NCBI GenBank assembly: GCA_012862575.1
Contig: BLSF01000038.1
Location: forward strand, 64,317-128,316
Direction: 5' to 3'
DNA from: Parietichytrium sp. I65-24A
Lineage: Eukaryota > Sar > Bigyra > Thraustochytrida > Thraustochytriidae
DNA: 64,000 nucleotides
Position 1 is the first letter of the stretch. Each line of letters begins with the position of its first letter. This document shows positions 1-11,455 of this stretch, piece after piece. The position numbers and the translations under genes were made by a program. The notes beneath the pieces were generated by a model. That model saw only the letters and a program-made list of their open reading frames with translations, was not told the DNA's origin and searched no databases.

Positions 1-317
1 CCGTCGTCGCTTGTTGTTGCTGCAGCTGTTTGAAAGTCCGTGAATAACGAGCCGAAGATGATGCTGAACATGGGCATCGCCACTCCATGCGCGCATCCGC
101 AGATCGCGCCGATGACCATGAGCAGTCGATCAACGTTGTCGGCATATGAGAAGAGGACGGGCAGCGAGACAGGCTTCACATTTTCCATATCCGCCACGCC
201 AGCCACGCCGGCCACGTCGGTCTTGGTGTTTTGGGCAGCCGATTGGTCGCCCATTTTCACCACCGAGACATCTTTCACAGCATCTGCCTCGGTGCCTTCC
301 GCTGGTGGCCCGTTCAT
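1..317 (-). CDS. ABCB-type (P-glycoprotein-like) ABC transporter, N-terminal part, cut by the window edge
   Basis: The frame opens at an ATG at 317 on the minus strand and stays open to base 1 (about 105 residues), so the rest lies left of the window. After a ~55-residue polar N-terminus comes PVLFSYADNVDRLLMVIGAI, then a first transmembrane helix and MFSIIFGSLFTDFQTA. This lines up closely with SKLFGFADGLDRALLIGGVI and SILLGGMFTDFQTA of the gene at 2780-6931, and with the start of the gene at 11456-15616. It is therefore a third paralogue of the same full-length exporter family, same strand as its neighbour and about 2.5 kb from it. Only the start of the first membrane domain is visible, so intactness cannot be judged. 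Family call is firm; substrate is unknown. Confidence 0.85.
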   Translation of the reverse strand, partial: MNGPPAEGTEADAVKDVSVVKMGDQSAAQNTKTDVAGVAGVADMENVKPVSLPVLFSYADNVDRLLMVIGAICGCAHGVAMPMFSIIFGSLFTDFQTAAATTSDD

Positions 318-2779
318 TCTCTTTCCCGTGCGATAGGACAGAATATGTTAAGCCCAGTACGCGTTCGCGTTTTCGTTTCGCTCACCGCAACTCTTCAGAA
401 GTGCATACCCAAAACCGTAATTTCGAAGGAGAAACCGTTGATCGCGTTTCCGCCTTCCGCTTCACGTCTTGACTTCGGGCAGGCACACAGGTACTAGTTC
501 CCACGCAGCTCCAGAATCGAGCTCGATGAGTGACTGCCGCTTTCCCACGTCGCTGCTCCTTAGAATGAACAATGAAACGGCCCATCGTATTGCGCTCCCT
601 ACACCTCCCTACGCCCGTTTACGCTACGAGCCACCTCCACGCCTATCTCGCCTACGACCTGAGTTGAGCTGACTGCCCTCACCTGTGGGTCTTATTATGT
701 CTTATTGTTCATTTCCGTGGCTAGCGTCGGGTTTCTATTCTTTCTTTTTCATTCTTTTCCTTCTTCAAACTTTTCCACCAACGAACGATGAAACAAGGAA
801 CAAGTTGTAGTGACAGTGATAGTGGCAGTGGGCTGCGTGCGGTGCTAGTGACAGAGAGTTTGTCACAGGTCGTGGCAATTAGCTAGCATCGACAGCGGCG
901 ATGCAAACACACAGCGTCCTGTCAACCATAGTTTGCATCGCTATAACCTCTGTTCTGAATGCTTCTGAATTCGCAGTCAGGACTGTGAATTCTGACTCCT
1001 GAAAATTTCTCACATGAAGATTCTGAAGTATCATTACTCATTATGAATCCTGGATTTGGAGAGGCACGCGGACCCCGGAACGCGACTACGCTTGCTTCCC
1101 CCATTTACAGTCAATTCGGTCAAATCCCAAGTACCTGTAATTGATTCGAGAACGTGGATGGATCACCACGATCGACTTTGCAGGGATTGACCCATTTCAG
1201 GAAGTGGAAGCCCACTCCCGAAGCGTTGCGTTGGGTATTCCGAAGGAAGGCATGGGCACACGCTGCTTTCGTCTTTTCGTCTTTTTTCGTCTTGTCTCGC
1301 TGGCTTGCAAGCTTAGAGGTTGGAAGATGTTGGAAGGTTGAAGAGGTTGCTCCAACGTTTATCTCACAAGGCACCGAGAGCAATTTTCATAGTTCATGTT
1401 CATGTAAGGCATTACCCCAACTAACTCTCGCTCTCAACTACAAAATTAGCTAGCAGCGTCTCTTGCATTGTCAATTGCAAGTGCAAAACGAGACGTTTGA
1501 CAGAGAAATAACAAACGCAGCAAAGTAAACACTTTGATTGAAGTGATTTTCTAGAATCAAACACTGCAGAGTGTCCAAATCTGTCCAAATTGTCAGCACG
1601 CACTTGCCATTAGACAGACTCTACCGGTAAGTAAGAGGCAAGAAGCATGTTCTCGAAGTGTTGCGACTGACCAGAACAACCTCCCACGAGCCTAACCCGT
1701 GGCTACCCAATTCTACTACCCACACTAATATCAATCATCTGCTGGGACGAAAGGAGAGGCTTCTTAGACTTCTAGGCGTCTGCATAATCCCCAGCTAGCC
1801 AATCAGCCAGGACAGCAAGGATAGATGACGACGATAGCAGCGAGTGACGGTTACAGAGCTAAGGTGACAGGTAATAGTGCTGAGCACTAAGAGACAGTCA
1901 GGATTCACAGATTGAAGAATTTCAGCTCAGATAGAATTTTATTGATTGAGTGGCTATGACTGCGACGGAAGGAGTTAAAGTTGGCAGTGAGTGTATTTGT
2001 GAATGAGAAGAAGATAGATCACGATGGTGTAATGCGAGCGATTGGAGACGATTGGAAGTGAGAGCGTAAACAAACCCTAACGACATGGACGGTAGTCAAG
2101 TGGATCTAATAGCTAGCTACTCCACCATAATCTATCTTCCTGACCCACTTGAATCCTTAAAGTCTGGTCTGAGTTTGCAGAAACGCTTCCAGAATCATCC
2201 GCCCAAGACCCGCAACCCTTGAGTCCCTTGATGCCCTTGACATCCCTTGAGTCCTTTGACAACTGTGAGGCGCAGTTTTCGCTGTTTCAATTCGACAGGG
2301 TCGCAATCACCGCTGCCTTTTGCTAACTTATCTTGCTTTCTTTCTGCCTGGTGTGTGCTACTGTACGTATGTCGTAACACGGTAGACCTCGTACAGCTAG
2401 GTACTACTCTCTGGGTCATGCGAAATCGAATTGCGAACCCTCAACCATCTTGTGTGCGTTGGCTTGGGAGTGAACTTCTTAAATTTCACTGTATCTTTAT
2501 TTACTTTCGCAGGTTTAGAATTTGGAACTCGTCAGCGGTTCTGACTGCGAGCACGAGCATGTCAATGAGCTCGAAAGAATCGTAGCGAAAGGTTGCTCGA
2601 GTGCTCCTGAGTTGCGAAACTGAGAGACGAGCTCAGTGGCCAATTGCTGGACACATTCCGACTAGAATGATGAATAAGAGAGAAAGAAGGGAGGATGTGA
2701 TGATCGAAAACCGAGAATCTAAATGTCTACAAAATATTCTGGAGAAACAACGAAAAGGCAGAGCAACTCGAATACCACT
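318..2779. other. Intergenic spacer between two ABCB genes; no gene seen
   Basis: About 2.5 kb with only short, low-quality open frames. It should hold the promoter of the truncated ABCB gene and the 3' end of the next one. Visible motifs are a cluster of CTGAATTC/GAATTCTGA words around 950-1035 and one AAACCCTAA (telo-box-like) word at 2072-2080. Neither can be assigned a role from sequence alone. Confidence 0.6.
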
Positions 2780-5700
2780 CTAGTGGCCCTGACTTTGATA
2801 GAGCTTGGCATACGCACCATTCTTCGCCAAGAGCTCCGAGTGCGTTCCTTGTTCGATGAGGCAGCCGTGGTCCACCACTGCAATGAGATCTGCTCCTTGA
2901 ATCGTGCTCAATCTGTGAGCGATCACGATCGTCGTGCGCTTCTTGTCGGCCATCAGTTGGTCAAGAGTCTCCTGCACAATGCGCTCGCTCTCGTTGTCCA
3001 GAGCCGAGGTGGCTTCGTCCAAAAGGAGAACTTTCGGGTTGCGAATGATGGCACGAGCCAAGCAGATGCGTTGCTTTTGACCTCCAGACAGCTGCGAGCC
3101 CTTCTCTCCGACCATAGTCTGGTATCCGTCCGGAAAGGACATGATGAAGTCATGCGCATTCGCCGACTTGGCAGCCGCGATGACCTGCTCCTCGGTCACA
3201 AGCTGGTCGTCTTTGGTGGAATCCGGGTCAGGTGCCACACCGTAGGCGATGTTCTCAAAGATAGTGGTTCCGAAGAGCTGTGGCTCCTGTTGCACAAATC
3301 CAAACTGGGAACGCAGCCATCGAATGTTTGCCTTCTTGGTGTTCACCCCGTTAAAGTACACGTCTCCAGAGTCAGCATCGTAGAATCGCTCGAGGAGAGA
3401 AATACCAGTGGACTTGCCGCTTCCGGAGCTTCCGCAGAGAGCGACGGTGGTGCCAGCCTTGATCTTGAGACTAAACGACTTGAGAATTTTTGCGTCAGGG
3501 CGGCTTGGGTAACTAAAGTCAGCGCTGATAAATTCAATGTCATCGCTGGTTGCAGCTTCCTGCTTGACGCCATCCGTGCTCAGAGGATCACACTTGGACT
3601 GACGGTCCAACAGCTTGAACACGCTGGATACTGAGTAAGACGCCTTTGCAATATCTGGTGCCATGCCGACACTTTGCCCAATTCCAATACCAGCCATGAC
3701 TACTGCGAAAAAGACATTCATAACATCTTGGAACGTGTAATCTTCGTAGGCGATGAGGTGAGCTCCATACGTAAACGCGATCGAGTATTTCACAAAAATG
3801 ACTGCCTGCGAAAATCCGAACCCAAAGCCAGCAATCATACCACGTCGAGTCGCAAGACGATTTGGCTCAGCAAGGTAGTGGTCATACAGGCTAACAATCT
3901 TGTTTCGCAATCCGAACGCCGTCACGGTGCGGATCCCTCCCACACTCTCACTGAGTACCTGGCCAGCATCAGAAAGTGCCTTGTCATCCTGTCGTGCAAG
4001 ACCGCTCATAAGCAAGGTCTGGACTGCCCCGCCAATCATGATGAGGGGAAGAAGGGCGATCAACACTAGAGTCATCTTCCATCCGTAAATGAAGGCAATG
4101 ACAAGTGCAACTGCCAGGGTGACCATGTTCATAACAAGCAAACTTAAGCGATCGGCGATGCTTGCTTTCACAAGGGCAGCATCGGTCGCCAGCTTGGAAG
4201 TAAGAGCACCAACAGAATTCCTCTTCATATCATAAAAGCCGATTTCCTGGCGCAAGAGGGACTCGAAGAGCGCAGAGCGAACACGAGATGTCATCTTCTC
4301 TGCAATCACCCCGAAAGCGAAGAACTGCAAGAAGTAGCACACACCAACGACAATGGCGAGGTAAACAAAGTAGAGGCAAAACTCCACAGCACTGTCACTA
4401 ATCAGCTCGCTTGTTGGGAAGTAGTAGACGTTGGTGAGGTTGGAGAACAAGATCGCAAAAACTGGCATCACAGACCCGTTCACAGTCGCGGAGAACAGTG
4501 CCGGCACATACCACCACTTCTCCTCCTTGGAATAATACAAGATCCGACGCAGTGGCACCTTGTATAGCTCTTCCTTGACCTTCTTCTTCCTGCCGCAGCA
4601 GCCACGGGTGGTAATTTCAGCATGATCATCGTTCTCGCTCGAATCTTCGCTCTGGTGGATTTTGCTCAGATTTCGGCTCGAGCCTGGCATTTGCGTGTCT
4701 TCCGGTTCCTCTGGTTCCTCCAACTTGCTTCTCAGCCTTGAAGCCGAGCGCTCCTTTGCAAGGGCCTGAGAGGACCCCATGCGCTGAGAAATCTCTTCAT
4801 CATTGTCGATCAGCTCGGTCACGTCGGTCACCTCTTTGCCGCTCTCCTGAGAACGCTGAGCTGCTGCGATTAGAGCCGCGTAGTGGCCCTTCACCTCCAT
4901 CAGCTCATCGTGGCTGCCCTGTTCAAGAACGCCACCCTGGCCGAGAACCACAATCTTGTCAGCGTTTCGGATCGTGCTCAAGCGATGCGCAATCGTGATG
5001 GTCGTGCGCTTCTTCTGTTTGAGCAGATCGTCCAGAGCTGCCTGTACGATGCGTTCACTCTCGTTGTCCAGCGCAGAGGTAGCTTCGTCGAGAATCAACA
5101 AGGTCGGGTCACGGATGATTGCACGCGCAATGGCAATGCGCTGCTTCTGGCCACCTGAAAGAGACGACCCGCGCTCGCCAACGAATGTCTCAAAGCCTTG
5201 TGGAAGATCCTTGATAAAGTTGTATGCGTTTGCAGACTTTGCCGCCTGCTCGATGTCGTCGCGGGTGACCTTTACACCGTCTGGCGCACCGTACGCAATG
5301 TTTTCGGCGATGGTCGTGGCAAAGAGCACTGGTTCCTGGCCGACCACACCGATACTGTTCCGCCACCACTTGAGGTCGAGCTGGCGAATGTCCACTCCAT
5401 CGACAGTCACCAAACCTTCCTCCGGGTCGTAAAAGCGCTGGGCGATCTGGATGACGGTGGACTTTCCGCAGCCGGATCCACCAACGAGCGCTACACTCTC
5501 CCCGGCATTGATCTCCAGGTTGAGGTGCGAGAAAATCTGGGCTTCGGGCCGCGAAGGGTATCGGAACTTTACATTCTCGTACTTGATGTGAGCCTTGACA
5601 TTCTCAATCTTGCGCCCTGAAGATTCTGCATCAATGAGTGGCTTACGCTCGATGACCTCGTATATCTTTGCAGCAGCCGCGCGGCCATTGTTAAGAGCAG

Positions 5701-6931
5701 AAAGTGACGGGGCAGCCTGTCCAAGAGCAAACGAACCGATTAAAACTGCAAAGAAAACGGTAAGGATGTCACCGCCATTAACGCAATCTGGAGACGCCTC
5801 ACTGTAGCAGCCGCAGGCACACGCCATGCATCTGCAGACATCAGCAGCCGTTGCAAATGTGTACGTCTCATCGTATCCGTTGGTGACACAGGAGAGTTCA
5901 CTTTGTTGAAAAGTGTTGACGCTTGCTCCGACATAGCAGAGTGAGTTGACGGAAGTGTCAGGCGGGTACGCTGCGGCTGCGGAGTCTTCTGAGTCAAGGA
6001 CCAACTTGGAGCCAAACCAAAAGGCAAGCGCGTACATCAAGAACATACACACCATCGTGAATCCCATACCCAAACCCTGTGCACGAGCCTTTCGAACTCC
6101 AAACACCTCTGCTCCTTCGAGACAGTCGCGGTACCTCTTGGTCACACTCTTTTCGATGCTAAAGCTTGCCACTGTGCGAATCATACTGAAGGCCTCTTCG
6201 GCCACACCGCCAGCCTTTGCATAGGCTGCAAGTGTGTCTGAAGTGGACTTTGACTGCACGCGCATCATCAGATAGCCTCCAAACATAAGAAGTGGAGCAC
6301 CGGCAACAATGACGAGGGTGAGTTTCCAGTTCTTGACAAATCCAATGACGAAACCAGCGAGGAACATGCACAGAAACTGGAACAGAGCACCTAGCTTGTC
6401 CCCCATCGCATCCCGAATAATGACAGTGTTTTCAGCGATCTTACTGCTGAGCTCGCCGCTTTTCGAAGCATCAAACCACCCAATTTCCTGGCGCAGAATC
6501 GCATTCAAGTACCTCTTCCGGATACGAAGCGCTTGCCTCTCTGCGGTGATGGTGAAAAATCCCACCTGCCCGATTCCAGTGAAAAACGCAGCGATCGCGA
6601 TGTAGCCGAAGAGTGAAGCATATTTGCGGCCGGCTTCGATAGTATCCTCCTGGGTCACCGCGGTCTGAAAATCAGTGAACATGCCGCCAAGAAGAATACT
6701 GAACAATGGAAAGATCACTCCAGTGCCACATCCGCAGATAACTCCACCGATGAGGAGCGCTCTATCAAGGCCATCGGCGAATCCAAACAGCTTAGAGTAA
6801 GAAACCTGATCCTGCGTCTTGATCGGCTTGTCAGCATTTTTCACAGCCACCGAGTTCCCGGAGGCGGTTTCCCCAAGTCCCTGCACCGACGCCGCAGGCA
6901 CATCCACCTTATGTTCGCCTTTGTGCTCCAT
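2780..6931 (-). CDS. Full-length ABCB (P-glycoprotein/MDR-type) ABC exporter with Cys-rich extracellular insert
   Basis: This is an ATP-driven exporter of the TMD-NBD-TMD-NBD type, 1383 residues from the ATG at 6931. The frame is open to 7027, but there it begins with TTG; the ATG at 6931 has A at -3 and G at +4 and gives a length matching the paralogue (1386). TMD1 spans about 50-420. NBD1 has Walker A GGSGCGKST (~484-492), signature LSGGQKQR and Walker B LLILDEATSALD. A charged linker (~690-790) leads to TMD2 (~800-1100) and NBD2 with GSSGSGKST, LSGGQKQR and LLLDEATSALD. Both catalytic sites look intact. Residues 322-383, between TM5 and TM6, hold eight cysteines including a C-x-C-x2-C-x-C-x-C run not typical of animal P-glycoproteins. 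It most likely exports amphipathic or xenobiotic compounds across the plasma membrane; the substrate cannot be read from sequence. Confidence 0.95.
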   Translation of the reverse strand: MEHKGEHKVDVPAASVQGLGETASGNSVAVKNADKPIKTQDQVSYSKLFGFADGLDRALLIGGVICGCGTGVIFPLFSILLGGMFTDFQTAVTQEDTIEAGRKYASLFGYIAIAAFFTGIGQVGFFTITAERQALRIRKRYLNAILRQEIGWFDASKSGELSSKIAENTVIIRDAMGDKLGALFQFLCMFLAGFVIGFVKNWKLTLVIVAGAPLLMFGGYLMMRVQSKSTSDTLAAYAKAGGVAEEAFSMIRTVASFSIEKSVTKRYRDCLEGAEVFGVRKARAQGLGMGFTMVCMFLMYALAFWFGSKLVLDSEDSAAAAYPPDTSVNSLCYVGASVNTFQQSELSCVTNGYDETYTFATAADVCRCMACACGCYSEASPDCVNGGDILTVFFAVLIGSFALGQAAPSLSALNNGRAAAAKIYEVIERKPLIDAESSGRKIENVKAHIKYENVKFRYPSRPEAQIFSHLNLEINAGESVALVGGSGCGKSTVIQIAQRFYDPEEGLVTVDGVDIRQLDLKWWRNSIGVVGQEPVLFATTIAENIAYGAPDGVKVTRDDIEQAAKSANAYNFIKDLPQGFETFVGERGSSLSGGQKQRIAIARAIIRDPTLLILDEATSALDNESERIVQAALDDLLKQKKRTTITIAHRLSTIRNADKIVVLGQGGVLEQGSHDELMEVKGHYAALIAAAQRSQESGKEVTDVTELIDNDEEISQRMGSSQALAKERSASRLRSKLEEPEEPEDTQMPGSSRNLSKIHQSEDSSENDDHAEITTRGCCGRKKKVKEELYKVPLRRILYYSKEEKWWYVPALFSATVNGSVMPVFAILFSNLTNVYYFPTSELISDSAVEFCLYFVYLAIVVGVCYFLQFFAFGVIAEKMTSRVRSALFESLLRQEIGFYDMKRNSVGALTSKLATDAALVKASIADRLSLLVMNMVTLAVALVIAFIYGWKMTLVLIALLPLIMIGGAVQTLLMSGLARQDDKALSDAGQVLSESVGGIRTVTAFGLRNKIVSLYDHYLAEPNRLATRRGMIAGFGFGFSQAVIFVKYSIAFTYGAHLIAYEDYTFQDVMNVFFAVVMAGIGIGQSVGMAPDIAKASYSVSSVFKLLDRQSKCDPLSTDGVKQEAATSDDIEFISADFSYPSRPDAKILKSFSLKIKAGTTVALCGSSGSGKSTGISLLERFYDADSGDVYFNGVNTKKANIRWLRSQFGFVQQEPQLFGTTIFENIAYGVAPDPDSTKDDQLVTEEQVIAAAKSANAHDFIMSFPDGYQTMVGEKGSQLSGGQKQRICLARAIIRNPKVLLLDEATSALDNESERIVQETLDQLMADKKRTTIVIAHRLSTIQGADLIAVVDHGCLIEQGTHSELLAKNGAYAKLYQSQGH

Positions 6932-9900
6932 CTTTCCAGCTTGCGCGCACAGCCGCTGCGCGTTCACGAACGGTCGACCACAAAAACAAATACGTCCTGC
7001 GCTGTCTCTGCTTCTTCGAGTTCCCAAGTCTCTTTGTTTTCTTGTGCCTGCAATTCACAGCTCCGCTGCTGCGTTTGGTGTCTGCCCATCGAACCATTTC
7101 GAAACTCCATCATCGCACATCCTTTCTTTCTTAGTTCTATCTCTCTCTTTGTTATCCATCGGTCAACCCTGTGCTAGCCCTCGGCTACTAAACCGCTAGC
7201 ACTCCCGCCGGTACACCCTTCCCAGAGCACTCTGGTTCTACGCTAGCTCTAGATAGTACCCGTGGTACCCTCCCCAGCCTTGGCTCGTCCACGTAGCAGT
7301 GTTTAACCAGAGCGTTAAGGTATTTCCTCGGTTCAAACCTCCCCTGCCTTCTCCCGCCGAAGCGTTCAGCCCTTGGATTAGAGTTTATGGTGGGTGACTT
7401 GGACGAAGGTGTTTGTACAATGTACAGTCAGCCTCACGGCCTGCTTCCCAAAACCAAATCGACCAAATCGACCAGATTGAGAGTGTGAAATGAACCAAGT
7501 GTAACTTCAAAGTTGATGATTGAGTGATTGAGCGTTGAACATTGATTGAACTTCATCCTCCCTCGCTCGTGATGGAGACCGCGGTCGCTGCGCATAAGCT
7601 GCTTGTCGGACAGCGCGGTAACTGACTGAGTATCGTCTGGTTCTTCGAGCTAAGCAGGAGACAGCAGGGACTGGAGCAGTCAAATGTGAATGTGCCAACT
7701 GTGCCAACATGATGTACGCCTCTGTAACTCTGTAACTCTGCATTTCTGAATTCTAAAATTTTGAAACTCTGAATCCCGAGTTCTGAATTCTTCTGGACTG
7801 ATGCATGACTTCATTGTCTGACTCCTCAAGGCCGGCGTGGCATGATGATCATCAGTCTCCAAGGATCGGAATTCGGGAAGAACGGAAGGATGGAAGGATG
7901 CGAGAGACTCCAGAGGGCGTGCGAGCCGTGTCGTCCAACATCGCTGTTGACTACAGTTTACACTCACGTAGCTCATCTCACAGTATCACTGCGACGCCCC
8001 CTCCGACTGGGGATCGTTTTCCCCTCCATGCTTTGTCGACGCTCATCTGGAACGGGCTCTCGGTAGCGGGTTCTAATAGTATCATCTAACACCCCCTCTG
8101 TGCAACCTTCGCGCACTCCGCGATGGTGAGATTTTTTTGGTTTTGTCTTTCCAACTCGCGAGAATCGGCCGGAAACAGAGCCGCTCAACTCGGCGTGTCG
8201 GTGCTAGTGCTCGCAGTCATTACTGGTGGGTGCTACAAGCGGTTGGAGCTCAAGAAAAATTCAAGTCACTTCGCGACGAAGCGGAAATGAGCGGAGGTTT
8301 GGTTGACGCGTTTCTCAAGAGTTACTGGTCCAAGGTCGATGATTCACGAGTTTCTAGCACTCACAGTCAGTACTGTTGCGTATGCAGTACCACTTTGTCG
8401 TAGGTGAGTATTGGCAATAGGTTCTTATTCAAGTCGCTATCTCTAGAACTAAAACCTATTTATATATTTGCCGCGGGAGTTATTACTACCACCACTCACT
8501 AAGAAACGTGTGGACTGCACTATTTTCAAGGGTTGATGAACGTACACAAGACTCTTGCACATCTAAACGCTGTATCGTACAGCACTATTACCGCACTAGA
8601 GTGTCTTATTACGTCACATCTGAGACATTGTACTCAAGAATAGAGGGGCATTGCTCAGACCGAGAACGGTTTTCGAATTTGCTGTCTCTCCCTGAACAAA
8701 GAGCCCTCGGGTCAGCGTCTCGTAAGTCGCCTTTTCTTTCAATTGCCACAGATCGTAAGAGTGCGGTGGCTGGCTGGTCACGTGCTCTGATCAGTCACTC
8801 TCAGTGTGAATTGCTTGAAGGGTTTTGATACGAAAGTGCGGTAAGAGTTCTTACAGCGAGATGTTGTTCGGTGGGCGTATTGGTACACTTGGTACCGTGG
8901 CAATTAGGGCCAGAGTTAGCTTGAGTTGTGAACCATGGAATAAAAAATTCAGAATCAGGTTTGATTGAGAGTTTACAAGTTTTGAATGCGGAGACTTGGA
9001 CTTTGTTGAGCTTCTAAAATTGCAATCAATTTTAAAAAAGAATGAGCGACGTCGCGCGCACGCGGTTTTGTCAAAGCATTCCAAACTGATCCACCTGACG
9101 TTGAGAGTCCAGCATTTTTTGGGGGAACGGATTCTTCCACTGTTTCATTAGCGAAAAGTTAGTATCAGTTAGTCATTTTCGGCCCACAGTGACGGAGCTG
9201 TGAAATGCCGTAGTCCCACTGTCACTAAAAGCTGTATTTGCCACACAATGCCTCCTACCGTTTGCACTAATGCTCTTATAGACCCTGGGGTAGACCACAC
9301 GCAAAGTACAACCTTCATGCAATGCCTTGGAAGGTGATCTTCGTACTCTTTGCTACCGCTACTATAAGACCCTCGTAGTAGCTATGTAATCACAATCTTT
9401 TTGATTTGCCGAAGGATTATGGGCAGGTGTATAGCCGAGCAGTAGGAAAGGCTCACTACTATCGCATATGAAACTTCTATCACAGCCAATGTATGTACAA
9501 CCTCACGTACGAAGGATGAACAATAGAAGAGCTCTTCGGACTGTGTGCTGTGAATAAATCTTTTCTTCAATCTTCAATCTTCACTGTAGAAGTAGAAGAG
9601 ACTTCGGATTGCAGAATACAGAATTCAGAGTTTAGAACTAAGAAGGAGAAAGAAGTGTAAAGTGCGGGAAGAGTCTGAATGTGAGTTGCTCATGAGTCCC
9701 CGAGGACCAAGTTGGTTTGTCCTTGTACGTTACGTGATTTTGACCAATGCTACTAGCCAGGTCCCTTTTATGCAGCTGACTTTGAGCAGACGACGACGTT
9801 GCGGCAGCCTTGAGTCGCGCGTTCACGGCTTGCACTGGACACCAGCTGCCGCGTGTTTTGGGCTCACGTCCCGCTAAACCGTCCTGCGACCGCTCGATCG

Positions 9901-11455
9901 ACTCCGTCTTGGCGGGTCCGAACTCCTGATGCATTCCGGCAGCCTCGAGCAATCCTGTGCGACACTCTGGCGTCCTCTCACTCGCACTCGCAGCACTCGC
10001 ACTCGAGCTTATTTGGCCAGGTCCTCAAGTTGGGAACTCGCTGTCACGAAACGCAGATACGAACGCTGATATTTGCGCTGATATTTGCATACGTTTTATA
10101 TTTTCGCACTCCCAGTCGGAGTAGTTGTTGAGAGTAGTTGGATGGCTCAGGCTGAATACCTGAAGGTCTATTTGGCAACCATAGGGCTGACAGCGGTGAC
10201 AACGTTTTGCACGACCATGTCTCACATGTCGAAGTTGTCGAAGTTCTGTCTTACAGCGTAGAGAATGCAGCGCGAAGGAGCAAGATGGGGCAGGAGGTTC
10301 ACAAAAGTCTTGCGGTCTCTCGACATGCCAGTGTGTCACACGGCGAGCGTGCAAAAGTCCTTGAGGCTTGTGGCCGATCGATAAGCCTTCCAGAAGTCGA
10401 CACGGAATCGCGTTCAAGTGTTCAAGCACTTGCAATTTACCTCGTCTCTTGGACGTCTCACGGCCAATTAGTCTAGCTAGCTGACTCCATCAGCGAGAGC
10501 GAGCAGCTAGCGCTCAGTTTACTCTGCACACCAGCACACTGCTCGTCTCGAATCAAATCGCTGTTCCTTGGCCGTTCCCTCCGAGCGACCCTTGCGAGTA
10601 ACCCGAGTAAAGCTCCGGTTTCTGTGGACGCGAATGGACTGTTTTGTTTCCCCACGCATTGTATTGCACTACGCACAATGCACTCACTGCCTGTGAGCAC
10701 TTTCGCAGATGTGACTTGTGTATACTTGCGTGTCCAGTTATAAACAGTTGGGTGGTTGGTCATGTTGATGTTGGCGATGGTCAATCATAAATCAAATTCT
10801 TGAGATTGACAGTGAATGAATCAGTCAGTCAAATCAATCACACAATTCAATTTCGACATGAACGTCCCACCATCCTTGCGACCCTGTCACTCCTAGCCAA
10901 TACCTCCACCTCCTACGGCTCTCTCTTAAGGACCCACGGCTTCCTACATCCCCCTAGGGCTTCCTACAGGTTCTTCACTTAGCTATTCTTAGTGCTGCCT
11001 ATTCCTCCAAAAACAAGAAATCTTATTGCGCAAATCTCGAGCCTTAGCGCTTGGCTAACCTCCTTATCTAATCATTTCGTTCATGTAGACTATTAGCACT
11101 CGTACTGAACAGTAGGTCTGGGTACGCGTAACCTTATGAGCGCTGGTGTGCACCTCTTGAGAGCGATGGGGCGTAGTAAAGTGTAGCGGAGTGGTAGTGG
11201 AGCTGTGGTTGCCAAACAAGACGAAAGGAGAAAGAGCGAAGAAACAAAGAAACAAAGAACCAAAGACACCCCAAGCAATGTTCAATGGAAGAAGTTGAAT
11301 GAGTGAGCCAAGTGGGAGGTGATGCGCAAGCGAAAAGTGCAAGTGGAATCAGAATCAGAAGCAGACCAGAAACTCCGTCCGCGCAAAGTGGAGCAAGTGA
11401 GTGGAGCAAGTGGAGCTAGCGTGCAGTTTGTCTAGGAGGGACACGACAGAGGGAG
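6932..11455. other. Long divergent intergenic region between two ABCB genes
   Basis: This 4.5 kb lies between divergently transcribed ABCB genes and must carry both promoters. No open frame looks like a conserved protein. The frame at 8137-8403 (88 codons) has a protein-like stretch but no recognisable domain and is left unannotated. Short features include GAATTCTGAA-rich patches near 7733-7800 and 9605-9640 and one copy of a 15-bp word at 8359-8373 that recurs at 26.6 and 27.9 kb. No tRNA or other RNA gene was recognised. Confidence 0.55.

Noticed and set aside
2723-3634. 303-codon plus-strand frame
   Set aside because: Antisense of the NBD2 region of the ABCB gene.
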